Assembly: GCA_025454515.1 (NCBI GenBank) | Contig: JALOOH010000006.1 | Coordinates: 1-39,523 of the forward strand | Reading direction: 5' to 3' | Source of the DNA: Chloroflexota bacterium | GTDB lineage: Bacteria; Chloroflexota; Limnocylindria; Limnocylindrales; CSP1-4 | DNA length: 39,523 nt | Program-made: the position numbers and the translations under genes | The notes under the pieces: model-generated | What the model saw: the letters and a program-made list of their open reading frames with translations, nothing else | What the model was told of the DNA's origin: nothing | Databases searched by the model: none | Part shown: positions 1-12,000 of the stretch, one piece after another | Layout of the letters: the number at the start of each line of letters is the position of its first letter | How positions within the stretch are numbered: the first letter of the stretch is position 1

Positions 1-708
1 TCGGTGAGCCACAACGTGAAGGCGATCTACCAGCGCTACATGGGCTGGTACGACGGCAACCCCGCCCACCTCTGGGGCCACCCGCCGGTGGAGGTCGGGC
101 GAAGGTACGTCGCCGCGATGGGTGGCGCGGATGCCGTGATCGCCAGCGCCCGTGAGGCGTTCGACGCCGGCGACTTCCGCTGGGTCGCCGAGCTCGTGAA
201 CCATCTCGTGTTCGCGGAGCCGGACAACGCCTCTGCCCGGGCGGTGCAGGCCGATGCGCTCGAGCAGCTCGGCTTCGGCTCGGAGAACGGGACCTGGCGC
301 TCGGCCTTCCTCGCAGGCGCGACGGAGCTGCGCCACGGCTCGTTCGGGACCCCGGTCTCGACCGGCTCCGCAGATGTGCTCGGCGCGCTCACGCCCGAGC
401 AGGTGTTCGATGCGATCGCGATCCGGGTGGACGGGCCGCGGGCGTGGGACGAGAGCCTGTCGGTCGGCGTGGACCTGACCGATGTCGGCGAGGCGTACCG
501 GCTGGAGCTCCGCAACGGCGTGCTCGTGCACCGGGCCGCCGCGGTCGACGGGGCCGACCTCGTGCTGCGGATGACCCGCGCGGCACTGCCGGGGCTGCTC
601 CTTGGCCGGACGGACGGGGTGACGCTCGACGGCGATCCCGCCGTCCTCGGCCGTCTCATGGCCGTGCTCGACGCGCCCGACCCGGACTTCGCGATCGTCA
701 CGCCCTGA
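1..708 (+). CDS. Alkyl/aryl sulfatase (BDS1/SdsA1 type), C-terminal part
   Basis: The reading frame is open from the first base, so the gene begins outside the window and only the last 235 or so residues are here. The motif GWYDGNPAHLWGHPP near residue 15 is typical of the alpha-helical dimerisation region that follows the metallo-beta-lactamase domain in BDS1/SdsA1-type alkyl sulfatases. From about residue 125 the sequence resembles the SCP2-like C-terminal domain thought to bind the alkyl chain. The zinc-binding catalytic domain is not in the window, so activity cannot be judged. The family hydrolyses primary alkyl sulfates such as SDS to alcohol and sulfate. A GTG at position 4 is inside the gene, not a likely start. 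The gene ends against a strong hairpin shared with the convergent nucleosidase gene. Confidence 0.85.
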   Translation, partial: SVSHNVKAIYQRYMGWYDGNPAHLWGHPPVEVGRRYVAAMGGADAVIASAREAFDAGDFRWVAELVNHLVFAEPDNASARAVQADALEQLGFGSENGTWRSAFLAGATELRHGSFGTPVSTGSADVLGALTPEQVFDAIAIRVDGPRAWDESLSVGVDLTDVGEAYRLELRNGVLVHRAAAVDGADLVLRMTRAALPGLLLGRTDGVTLDGDPAVLGRLMAVLDAPDPDFAIVTP

Positions 709-709
709 C

Positions 710-733
710 CGTGGCGGCCGGGGGGCCGCCACG
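710..733. terminator. Bidirectional hairpin between convergent genes
   Basis: Perfect 10-bp inverted repeat (CGTGGCGGCC at 710-719, GGCCGCCACG at 724-733) around a GGGG loop, starting two bases after the sulfatase stop. A second, weaker hairpin follows at about 736-755. There is no T tract on either side. It lies between two convergent genes, so it probably ends both transcripts. Confidence 0.7.
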
Positions 734-778
734 TCGCGGACGTCCCGCGTCCGCCACGCGTCCGGCCGCGCCGCCGCG

Positions 779-1552
779 TCAGAGGATCGGCAGCAGCCTC
801 CGGACCAGGGCGGCGGCGGTCCGCGCCGCGTCCTCGAGGAAGATCGTGAAGTCGATCGTCCCGTCCCGGCCGGCGAGGTCGCTCACGGCCCGGACGACCA
901 GCCATCCGATGCCGTACCGCTCGGCGACCTGGGTCATCGCCCCGCTCTCCATGTCGGCTGCCAGAGCGCCGAACCGGGAGGACAGGTCGGCCCGCATCCG
1001 TTCCGACGCGACGAAGACGTCGCCCGTGGCGATCGGGCCGAAGTGGACCGTGGGGACGTGCGGCGCGTCGCCCACCCGCGCCCGGATGCCGGGGAGCGGC
1101 TCGCCTTCGAGCGCGCCGTGGACGCGCGCGAGGAGGTCGGCGCGCACGGCCCAGCCGACCCGGTCGCTCGAGCCGGGGAACGGCATCCCGCCGGGCTGGT
1201 AGGCGACGGGACCTTCGTCGGTGACGCGACCGTAGTCGTACTGGAGGACGCGCGTCGCGACGACCACGTCACCGATCGACAGGGCCGGATCGAGCGCGCC
1301 GGCGACGCCGGACAGGAGCAGGCGGTCGCAGCCGCAGCGCTCGACGAGGACCGTCGCGGCGGACGCGGCGTTGACCTTGCCGATGCCGGACTCGACGAGC
1401 ACGACGTGGCGGCCGCCGATCGACCCGCGCGCGACCTCCATCCCCCCGTGGGTCGTGGTCGACGGCCGGTCGATCTCCTCGCGGTAGAGCCGCAGCTCCT
1501 CGGGCAGGGCGCAGAGGATGCCGACGGGGGCCGAGCCGTCGTGGGTGCTCAT
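779..1552 (-). CDS. mtnN: 5'-methylthioadenosine/S-adenosylhomocysteine nucleosidase
   Basis: A 257-residue protein of the PNP/UDP phosphorylase fold. It would cleave adenine from MTA and SAH, removing by-products of polyamine synthesis and SAM-dependent methylation. The N-terminus GILCALPEEL carries the Glu expected near residue 12-17 of MTN enzymes. ALAADMESGA has the Glu that contacts the ribose, and RAVSDLAG near the C-terminus has the catalytic Asp. It is slightly longer than the usual 230-residue enzymes because of an insert around residues 105-140. ATG at 1552 is chosen because homology starts within 12 residues and a TACCAT -10-like hexamer lies 8 nt upstream, suggesting a leaderless message. 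Methyl-transfer metabolism elsewhere in the window (metX-metY, MttB cluster) fits a role in SAM recycling, but it is not in an operon with those genes. Confidence 0.85.
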   Translation of the reverse strand: MSTHDGSAPVGILCALPEELRLYREEIDRPSTTTHGGMEVARGSIGGRHVVLVESGIGKVNAASAATVLVERCGCDRLLLSGVAGALDPALSIGDVVVATRVLQYDYGRVTDEGPVAYQPGGMPFPGSSDRVGWAVRADLLARVHGALEGEPLPGIRARVGDAPHVPTVHFGPIATGDVFVASERMRADLSSRFGALAADMESGAMTQVAERYGIGWLVVRAVSDLAGRDGTIDFTIFLEDAARTAAALVRRLLPIL

Positions 1553-1605
1553 GGCGCGGAATGGTAGCGGCAGCCGGGCGGACGGGGCGTCGGGCTGTCC
1601 GGGGC

Positions 1606-3216
1606 CTACCCGGCCACCACGTCCACGCGGTGCCAGCCGGTCGCGCCGTCGGGGAGCGGCGGCGTCGGCTCCTCCACCTGCAGGGCTCCCGTCCCGTCCG
1701 TCGCCCGCACGAGGAGCGACGCCCGCCCCGGCCGCGCGGCCGTGACCTCCGCCCGGAAGCGGACCCACGTGAGCGGGCCGAGGGGCGTCGTCGTCGCGTC
1801 CTCCAGCCGCGCCTCGGTCCACGTCTCGCCGCCGTCGGCGCTCACCTCCACCCGTGAGAGGCCGCGGTCGCCGGCGAAGGCGATTCCCGTCACCGGGAAG
1901 GGTGTGCCGGCCGGCACGGCGTCCCCCGCCTGCGGCAGGTCGATCCGCGACATGATCTTCTCGAACGCCTCGGCGTCCCAGCCGCGCTCCACCCAGTAGC
2001 CGGGCTCGTTCGTCTCGCCCAGGACGATGCCGGTCAGCCACTTGGGCCCCTTCATCCCGAACCGGTCGGGGATGAGGACCCGCGCGGGGAAGCCGTGGTC
2101 GGCGTCGAGCGGGCGGCCGTCCATCTCGAAGACGATCCACGTCCCCGGGTCGCGCGCGACGTCGATCGGCAGCGATTCCGCGTAGTCGTCCGCCGAGCGC
2201 CAGACGACGAACCGCGCCTCAGGGCGGACGCCGGCGCGGTCGAGCAGGTCCGCGACCGGGAAGCCGCGCCATCGCTGGTTCCCGATGTACCGGTCGCCCG
2301 CGAGGAGGTCGTAGCTGATGCACATGAGCGTGCGGTGGTCCTCGGCCGACGGCATCGCGCGCAGGTCGTCGAGGCCCAGGGCGAACGGTCGATCGACCAG
2401 GCCCTCGACGGACAGCCGCCATGTCGCGCCGTCCACGGACGGAGAGCCCAGGTTCTTGCTGACCGTGTAGAAGGTCCCGACGGGGGTGAGGGCGGGCGTG
2501 GGCCCGAACGGATCGGACGGAGGGGTGGTGGGCGCCGGGGCGGCGGCGGAGGACCTGGCGGCGGACGCGGCGCGCCAGCCGACGATCCCGAAGGCGCCCG
2601 CAAGGGAGATCCCGCCGACGGCGAGCGCGGTGCGGCGGAGGAGGGTCCGGCGCGACGGGTCCGGGGCGTCGGAGGGCGGTACGGCGGCCGGGGCCGGTGC
2701 GCCGGGCGGGGCCGCTGCGGCCACCGGGGTCGGTGTCCCAGCCGGCCACGTCGCCGCGATCCCCGCGAGCGTCAGCCCGTACGCGAGCGCGGCGACCACC
2801 AGCGGGACCTGGAGGGCGAGCGGGTCGGCGACCTGCGTCCCGAGGAGGCCCGCGCCCGCGATCGGGAGCACCACCAGCTCCACGAGCGCCAGTGCGAACC
2901 CCGCGGCGAGGAGCCCGGTACGGGCCGGCGGCCGGTCTCCCGCGACCCGGAGCGCGATCGGGCCCAGTGCCGCGCCGGCCCCGACCGCGCCGACCGCCAC
3001 GCCGACCGCCAGGCCGCCCTTGGCGCCGGACCCGAACGCCGCGATCGCCGCGTCGAAGGCCGGGAGCGGGACGAACCGGAGCGTTCCGTCGGCCACGACC
3101 TCGAGGGCGCCGGGGACGCCGAAGACGAGCCGGGCGATGACGAGGACGAGCAGCGCCGGTCCCGTCGCGACGGCGCCGGCGAAGAGCGCGGCGGGGACCG
3201 TGAGGCGGGGACGCAT
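1606..3216 (-). CDS. Membrane-fused molybdopterin-dependent oxidoreductase (sulfite oxidase fold)
   Basis: 536 residues. Residues about 1-170 form several hydrophobic helices. A Pro/Ala-rich linker then leads to SRRTLLRRTALAVGG near residue 200, which resembles a twin-arginine signal but lies inside the protein, followed by another hydrophobic helix. From about residue 260 comes a sulfite-oxidase-type molybdopterin domain: HRTLMCISYD supplies the probable Mo-ligand Cys, with RWRGFPVADLL, HGFPARVLIP and GPKWLTGI as conserved blocks. A C-terminal Mo-co dimerisation-like Ig domain contains VEVSADGGETW. The active domain would face outside the cytoplasm. Substrate unknown; related membrane-anchored YedY-like and nitrate-reductase-like proteins act in periplasmic redox repair or sulfur and nitrogen metabolism. 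Start is ATG at 3216. It lies 11 nt downstream of the MBL-fold gene and is probably cotranscribed with it. Confidence 0.8.
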   Translation of the reverse strand: MRPRLTVPAALFAGAVATGPALLVLVIARLVFGVPGALEVVADGTLRFVPLPAFDAAIAAFGSGAKGGLAVGVAVGAVGAGAALGPIALRVAGDRPPARTGLLAAGFALALVELVVLPIAGAGLLGTQVADPLALQVPLVVAALAYGLTLAGIAATWPAGTPTPVAAAAPPGAPAPAAVPPSDAPDPSRRTLLRRTALAVGGISLAGAFGIVGWRAASAARSSAAAPAPTTPPSDPFGPTPALTPVGTFYTVSKNLGSPSVDGATWRLSVEGLVDRPFALGLDDLRAMPSAEDHRTLMCISYDLLAGDRYIGNQRWRGFPVADLLDRAGVRPEARFVVWRSADDYAESLPIDVARDPGTWIVFEMDGRPLDADHGFPARVLIPDRFGMKGPKWLTGIVLGETNEPGYWVERGWDAEAFEKIMSRIDLPQAGDAVPAGTPFPVTGIAFAGDRGLSRVEVSADGGETWTEARLEDATTTPLGPLTWVRFRAEVTAARPGRASLLVRATDGTGALQVEEPTPPLPDGATGWHRVDVVAG

Positions 3217-3227
3217 GGCGTGTGGCG

Positions 3228-3947
3228 TCAGGCGCCCTTCTCGGCCGCCCGGGCGAGCGCGACCGCCTCGGACGGCGTCCCCACGAACGGCTCGCCGTGG
3301 CCGGGCAGCACCACGCGCGCCGGGAGCCCGTCGAGGCGCGCGAGGGACGCGACGGCCATGGAGCGGTCCGACCAGAAGGGGCTGATCCGCGGGCCGGTCC
3401 GGCCACGCACGACGTCGAGCGTGTTGAGCGTGTCGCCGGTCATGAGCGCGCCGCGTTCCTCGAAGAGCAGCGCGCACGCCCCCGGCGTGTGGCCGGGTGC
3501 GTGGACGACACGGGGAGACCCGGGGAGGTCCAGGACGTCGTCGTGGGCGAACGTCGCGGCCTCGGTCACCGGTGCCATCCTCGTGCCCCCCTTGCGCAGG
3601 CCGTACAGGCCCATGCGGAGCATCCCCAGACTGAACCCGCGGTCGATCCCGCCCGCCGGCCGCTTCCCCGCGAGGAGGTACTCGAGATCGGCCTCGTGGA
3701 TCCGGGCGTCGCAGGGCGCGGCCGTGCGGATGCGCTCCGCGATCCCGACGTGGTCGGCGTGTGCGTGCGTCAGGAGGACCGTCTCCACGTCCGCGAGCGT
3801 GCGCCCGATCCGCGCCAGGCCGTCCACGAGGAGGTTCCAGTTGCCCGGCATCCCCGCGTCGACGACGGTCACCCGGCCCGCCTCCTCGACGAGGTAGAAG
3901 TTGACGATGCTCTCGTTGACGCGTTCGATCCGATCGGCGACCTGCAT
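3228..3947 (-). CDS. Metallo-beta-lactamase-fold hydrolase
   Basis: 239 residues with the MBL signature THAHADH at residues 60-66, further probable metal ligands in HAPGHTPG (near 146), MTGDTLN and the terminal LPGHGEPF. It is a complete single-domain enzyme of the glyoxalase II-like/YflN-like group; the substrate cannot be named from sequence. Start ATG at 3947 because a TATCCT hexamer sits only 6 nt upstream, which suggests a leaderless transcript, and because homology begins within a dozen residues. It precedes the molybdopterin oxidoreductase by 11 nt, so the two probably share this promoter. Confidence 0.8.
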   Translation of the reverse strand: MQVADRIERVNESIVNFYLVEEAGRVTVVDAGMPGNWNLLVDGLARIGRTLADVETVLLTHAHADHVGIAERIRTAAPCDARIHEADLEYLLAGKRPAGGIDRGFSLGMLRMGLYGLRKGGTRMAPVTEAATFAHDDVLDLPGSPRVVHAPGHTPGACALLFEERGALMTGDTLNTLDVVRGRTGPRISPFWSDRSMAVASLARLDGLPARVVLPGHGEPFVGTPSEAVALARAAEKGA

Positions 3948-3953
3948 GACGGA

Positions 3954-3959
3954 AGGATA
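3954..3959 (-). promoter_or_regulatory. -10-like hexamer of a leaderless promoter
   Basis: TATCCT on the minus strand, separated by 6 nt from the ATG of the MBL-fold gene, with no Shine-Dalgarno sequence between. Spacing matches transcription starting at or next to the start codon. No clear -35 element was found. Confidence 0.45.
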
Positions 3960-4027
3960 GGGCGGGTGCCGCGATCGGGCCCGTGGCCGCCATCGGCGGT
4001 CCGGGCGCGCCCAGCCGCACGGCTCGG

Positions 4028-4645
4028 TCAGCCGCCGCGGTAGCGCCAGCAGCCGGGGAGGTGGTCGTCCACGATCCCCACGGACTCCATGAACGCGTAG
4101 ACGATCGTCGAGCCTACGAACCGGAAGCCGCGCCGCTTGAGGTCCTTCGAGAGCGCATCGGACTCGGGAGTCGTCGGCGTCAGCTGCGCGAACGTGGTGC
4201 CCGGCGGGAGGACCCGCGGCACGCCGGGGTCCCGTCCGAGGACGTTCCCGAGGTACACGGCGAACGAGCCGTGCTCGGCCACGACCGCCAGGAGCGCGGC
4301 GGCATTCCCGATCGTCGCGTCCACCTTGGCGCGGTTGCGGACGATGCCCGCGTCCGCGAGGAGTCGGGCGCGGTCGCCGTCGTCGAACGCGGCCACCGCG
4401 GCGGGCTCGAAGCCCGCGAACGCATGCCGGAAGCCGTCGCGCTTGTTCAGGATCGTGGACCACGACAGCCCCGCCTGGAATCCTTCGAGCGAGAGCCGCT
4501 CGAACAGCTCCACGTCCCCGGAGATCGGCACGCCCCACTCGGTGTCGTGGTACGCGACCATCCGGGCGTCCCGCTCTCCCGGGTCGCCCGCCCACCAGCA
4601 GCGCGCCAGGCCGTCACCCTCGTGCGTCAGCAGGTCGGTCGTCAT
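4028..4645 (-). CDS. tag: DNA-3-methyladenine glycosylase I
   Basis: 205 residues, the usual length for Tag. It removes 3-methyladenine from alkylated DNA. The zinc-binding residues of the E. coli enzyme are all present at matching places: Cys16 (RCWWAG), His33 (AYHDTEWGVP), His195 and Cys199 (DHLPGCWRY). The motif YHDTEWG with its Glu and aromatic residues builds the base-binding pocket. The region FQAGLSWSTILNKR is the helix-hairpin-helix lead-in typical of the family. Start ATG at 4645 has a GGGAGGGAGAC Shine-Dalgarno site just upstream. It follows metX after 56 nt in the same direction and may be in its operon; no methionine role is implied. Confidence 0.93.
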   Translation of the reverse strand: MTTDLLTHEGDGLARCWWAGDPGERDARMVAYHDTEWGVPISGDVELFERLSLEGFQAGLSWSTILNKRDGFRHAFAGFEPAAVAAFDDGDRARLLADAGIVRNRAKVDATIGNAAALLAVVAEHGSFAVYLGNVLGRDPGVPRVLPPGTTFAQLTPTTPESDALSKDLKRRGFRFVGSTIVYAFMESVGIVDDHLPGCWRYRGG

Positions 4646-4701
4646 CGTCTCCCTCCCGTCATCCCGCGCGCGGGACCTCGCTCACCTCGGCCACCCGGCC
4701 G

Positions 4702-7624
<2,923 letters not shown>

Positions 7625-8995
7625 TCACGCTGCGTCGACCGCGGGCAGGCCGCGCGTCGCGCGCCCGAGAGCGACGAGCGCGCCCGCGCACGCGAGGAAG
7701 ACCGCCGCCGTTCCGATCCACAGGGGCGCGCCCGGCGCCGCGTCGAGCACCCACCCGCCGATCGGCGGCCCCAGCGCCGTGCCGACCCCCGCCGCCCCCA
7801 GCAGGAACCCCTGGTATCGGCCGCGCCGGTCGACCGGCGAGACGTCCGACACGAACGCAGCCTCCATCGGGTAGAACAGCATCTCGCCGCACGTGATGAT
7901 CGTGACGGCCGCGGCGAGAGCGGCGACCGCCCACGCCGGGTCCTGCGCGACCGCCACGATCCCCATCGCCGCGGCGTACAGGAGCAGCCCGCCTGCCATG
8001 ACGAATGCCTTGGGCCGGCGCTCGACGGCGGTCGAGATCCGCAGCTGGAACAGCACGATGAGGATCCCGTTCAGGCTGAACAGGATCCCCCACATCCCCG
8101 TCGTCATCCCGAGGTCGGTCGCCGCGTGGATCGGGAGGACGCTCACCCAGAGGAAGATGCAGCCCTGGGCGACGAGGGCGATCGCGAGGAACGCGGCGAA
8201 CGCGCGTGCCCGGAGGCGCGCGAGTCGCGACCCGTCGGTCGCGGTGGCGCGCGGCCCCGGCTCCCTTGCGCCGGCGTCTCGCTCCGCGCCCGGCACGAGC
8301 GGCGGCTCCAGGCCGACGACGACCGGCACCTCCATGACCGCGCCCTGATCGTCCACTGCCGGGGCCCCCGACGCCGGCGTCGCCCGCCCCAGCGTCTCCG
8401 GCAGCCACGCCCAGGCGATGATCGCGAACGCGCCGACGAGGATCCCGGAGATGAGGAAGAGGACGTCGTAGCCGAGGCTCGCGAGGCCGGCGCCGATCGC
8501 CGGGCCGGCGATCCAGCCGACGGCGTTCGCGACGCTCAGGAGCCCGTACGCGCGGGGCCGCCGGTCCTCCGGGACGACGTCCGCCACGGCCGCCCGCGCG
8601 GCCGGCACGAACGCCGGGTCCACGAGCCCGAGCACCATGGTGAGCGCCGCGATCTGCCCAAGGTCGCCGGCCCGACCCATCAGCGCGATCACGATGCCGG
8701 ACAGGCCGACGGAGACGATCATCACGCGCCGTCGGCCCACCCGGTCGGCGAGCCAGCCGCCGGCGGCGCCCGAGACGATCGAGCACACGCTGTACAGGGC
8801 CGTGACGAGGCCGGCCTCGGCGGCCGTCGCGCCGAGGCTCTCCACGAGGTAGATCGTCAGGAAGGGGAAGACGAGCGCGAAGCCGAAGTTGGCGACGAGG
8901 TCGCCGGCCGCGAGGACCAGGACCGTGCGGTCGAAGTCCCGACGAAGCTCGCGGAAGGCTCTGACCGGCGGGATCCGGTCGATGAGAGGGCCCAC
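7625..8995 (-). CDS. MFS transporter
   Basis: 456 residues with about 12 hydrophobic helices in two halves separated by a hydrophilic loop around residues 205-260. The loop between helices 2 and 3 has the MFS motif A (GGWLADRVGRRR, near residues 79-90), and helix 5 has AVGWIAGPAIGAG, an exporter-like motif C. It is therefore most likely a drug or metabolite exporter of the DHA1-like type; substrate unknown. The start GTG at 8995 is preceded by a CATACT hexamer 6 nt upstream. It diverges from the large LuxR-type regulator with only about 50 nt between, so the regulator may control it. Confidence 0.85.
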   Translation of the reverse strand: MGPLIDRIPPVRAFRELRRDFDRTVLVLAAGDLVANFGFALVFPFLTIYLVESLGATAAEAGLVTALYSVCSIVSGAAGGWLADRVGRRRVMIVSVGLSGIVIALMGRAGDLGQIAALTMVLGLVDPAFVPAARAAVADVVPEDRRPRAYGLLSVANAVGWIAGPAIGAGLASLGYDVLFLISGILVGAFAIIAWAWLPETLGRATPASGAPAVDDQGAVMEVPVVVGLEPPLVPGAERDAGAREPGPRATATDGSRLARLRARAFAAFLAIALVAQGCIFLWVSVLPIHAATDLGMTTGMWGILFSLNGILIVLFQLRISTAVERRPKAFVMAGGLLLYAAAMGIVAVAQDPAWAVAALAAAVTIITCGEMLFYPMEAAFVSDVSPVDRRGRYQGFLLGAAGVGTALGPPIGGWVLDAAPGAPLWIGTAAVFLACAGALVALGRATRGLPAVDAA

Positions 8996-9001
8996 GAGGC
9001 C

Positions 9002-9041
9002 AGTATGGTCGCCGCCACTCCCTTCCGGGCGCGCGTACGAT
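9002..9041. promoter_or_regulatory. Divergent promoter region between MFS gene and LuxR-type regulator
   Basis: Two -10-like hexamers face apart in about 50 nt: CATACT on the minus strand (9007-9002), 6 nt from the MFS GTG, and TACGAT on the plus strand (9036-9041), 7 nt from the regulator ATG. Neither gene has a Shine-Dalgarno sequence, so both messages may be leaderless. Confidence 0.4.
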
Positions 9042-9048
9042 GCCGTGC

Positions 9049-12000
9049 ATGCCGACCCGACTCGTCAGCGAGCAGATGGTGGGGCGCGAGCGTGAGCTCG
9101 CCGCGCTCGCGGACGCGCTGCAGGCCGCCTCGCGCAGCGAGCCGACGACGGTCCTGGTGTCCGGCACCTCCGGCATCGGCAAGACGCGCCTGCTCGAGGA
9201 GGCCGCCCGCCGCCTCGCGGGGATCCCCGGCGGATGCACCGTCCTCCGCGGGACGGCGCATCCCACGCGGCGCGGCCTGCCGTTCGCCCCCATCGCCGAG
9301 GCGCTCGCCCGACACCTCCTCGGGCTCGCGGACGACGACCTGCGACCGCTCGTGCATCCGGCCGCCGTGGAGCTCGCGCGCGTCGTCCCCGGTCTGCACG
9401 CACGGCTCGCGGCGCTCGGCCTCCTGCCGGAGCAGCCGCCGATCGTGACGCGGATCGGGCGCGAGGCGCGGATGCTCGAGGCCATCCTCGGGACCGTCTC
9501 GCGGATCGCCGAGGCGCGCCCGACGATCCTGGTCCTGGAGGACCTTCACGATGCGGACGCGGGCACGCGGTCCGCCGCGTCCTTCCTCTCCCGCGCCATC
9601 CGGGACCGACCCCTGCTGCTCGCCCTCACGTACGAGCCGGACCGCATGACCCGGTCGCACCCGCTCGTCCGCACGCTGCGATCGTTCGACGACGCGGCCC
9701 GCCCGGCCGGGCGCATCGAGATCGGTCCGCTCGGCAGGGACGGGATCGCCGACCTCGTCGCCGCGATCGAGGGCGAGCGCCCATCCGCGACCGCGCTGCT
9801 CCAGGTGGCGCAGCGGTCCGACGGCAACCCGCTGGTGATCGAGGAGCTCCTGGCGGCCCGTCGCGAGCTCCCCGGGGCACGGATCGGCTCATCGCTCGAG
9901 CAGCTCTCGCTCGCCCGGCTCGCGCTGCGGTCGCACGAGTGCCGCCGCGTCCTCCGCGCGCTCGCCCTCGCCGGGGCGCCGATCCGCCCGTCCCGCCTCT
10001 CCGCCGCGCTCGCCGCCTTCGAGACGGCCGCGGCCGCGGACGGGCGCAGGCCGTCGGCGGCCGCCGGTCCCGGCGCCGCGGCCGCGCGCCGCCAGCCCGC
10101 GGCCCGCGTCGCGGCCCGCCCAGGGGAGGGGAGCGTCGCTGGGATCCCGCGCGTCCCCGACCCGGGCGTCGCGGACGGGCTCGCGGAGGCGATCGCCGAC
10201 GGCTCGGTCGTCGTCCTCGACGCGCCCGCCGAGGGCAGCCGGCCGGCCGGCCCCGGGGACGATCCCGTCGGGTTCCGGCATGCGCGGATCGGCGAGGCGG
10301 TCGCCGCGGACCTCCTCCCGACGCTTCGCAGGCGATACCACGCCGCGCTCGCCCTCGCCTTCACCGACCAGCCCGCCGAGGCTGCCGCCCATTGGCTGGC
10401 GGCCCACGCGGACGTCCGCGCACGCGAGGCGGCGCTCGCCGCCGCGACCGTCGCCGAGGAGCGCGACTCCGCGGCCGATGCCCTTGCCTCCCTCGAGCTC
10501 GCGCTCGAGCTCGAGGAGGCGGGCGGCGACGGGTCGGGTGCACCGCCGTCCGCGCGCCCGGCGCCATCGACCGTCGCGGCCGACCCGGTCGCGAGCCGGG
10601 CCCGCGCCGCGGACGCCGCGTATGCGGCTGGCCTCCCGATCCGGGCGGCGGCCTACGTCGGCTCCGCCATCGCCCTTGCCGATCCGAAGCTCGACCCCGA
10701 GCGCGTCGCGCTCCTGTACGACGCGCTCGGCCGCTACCGCCGTGCAGCCGGGGACATCGACGGGAGCCGGGCGGCGCATCGAGAGGCCGTCCGTCTCGCG
10801 CCGGCCGCTGCCGCCCGGGTCCGCGCCGCGGTCCTGGGATCGCTCGCCCAGGTGCGGATGTTCGAGGGGTACTTCTCCGACGCGCTCGTGGCCGCGACGG
10901 AGGCGATCGATGCGGCCCGGGCGGCCGGGGAGCCCGCGCGCGTCGAGCTCGTCCAGGCCACGATCACGCTCGGTGTCTGCCGGGCGTGGATGGACGACCC
11001 CGAGGGCGGCGTGACGATCCTCCGCGAATCGCGCGCGGCGGCCGACAGGCTCGGGCTGCTCGACGAGCGGTTCCGTGCGGACGCGAACCTGACGACGGTG
11101 CTCGACCTCCTCGGGCGACGCGAGGAGGCGCTCGCGGTCGCGTTCGAGGGGATCGAGGCTGCCGAGCGCGCCGGCCTCGCGGAGATCTACGGCAACTTCC
11201 TGCGGGGGAACGCGGCCGAGACCCTCTTCACGCTGGGCCGCTGGGAGGGATCGCGGGCGCTCAGCCAGGATGCCCTCGCGCTCGCCGGTGCGCGGATCCC
11301 ATCTGCCGGCCTGACCGCGGCCCTCGCGGCGTTCGAGTACGCCCTGCTCAACCTCGCGATCGTCGAGATCGAATCGAGCGCCGCCGAGCCGGCGGCACGC
11401 CTCCTCGGCCAGCTCCTCATCGACCTCGAGCCGAGCCCCGACCTGGAGAGCTCGGTCCCGACCTACCTCGCGGCGGCGTCGCTCGCGCGCTGGCGGGGCG
11501 ACCTCGACGACGCCCGTCGCGCGATCGCCGCCGGCTGGGAGCGCGTCGCGGGGACCGAGGACTGGGCGCTGCTCGCCCGCGTCGCGGCGGACGGGATCGA
11601 GGTCGAGGCCGATGCCGCCGCGGGCGCCCGGGCCCGGCGCGACCTCCCGCTCGTCGCGTCGGCGCGCGAGCGCGCGTCGGCGATGCTGGCGCGCACCGAG
11701 GAAGCCGTGGCCGCGGCGGCGTCCGGCCCGGCGCCCGGGTCGCGGCGCGAGGGCGAGGCGCTGCTCCGCGCCGCGCGCATGCACCGCGATCGGATCGACC
11801 ATGCGGACCGTCCCGACGACTGGGCCGCGCTCGCGCGGACATGGGACGACCTGGGCGTGCCCTACCGGGCCGCGAGGGCGCGATTCCACGAGGCCGCTGC
11901 ACGGCTCCGCGGAGAAGGTCGCGCGACCGCGACGCGGGCCGACGCGCGCGGCCCGCTCCTCGCGGCGTACGAGGCGGCCCTCGCTCTCGGCGCGGCGCCG

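Noticed and set aside
2095-3897. 600-codon plus-strand frame opposite the molybdopterin oxidoreductase
   Set aside because: Antisense GC-rich shadow dominated by Arg, Gly, Glu and Asp with no recognisable fold; the minus-strand gene has clear motifs.
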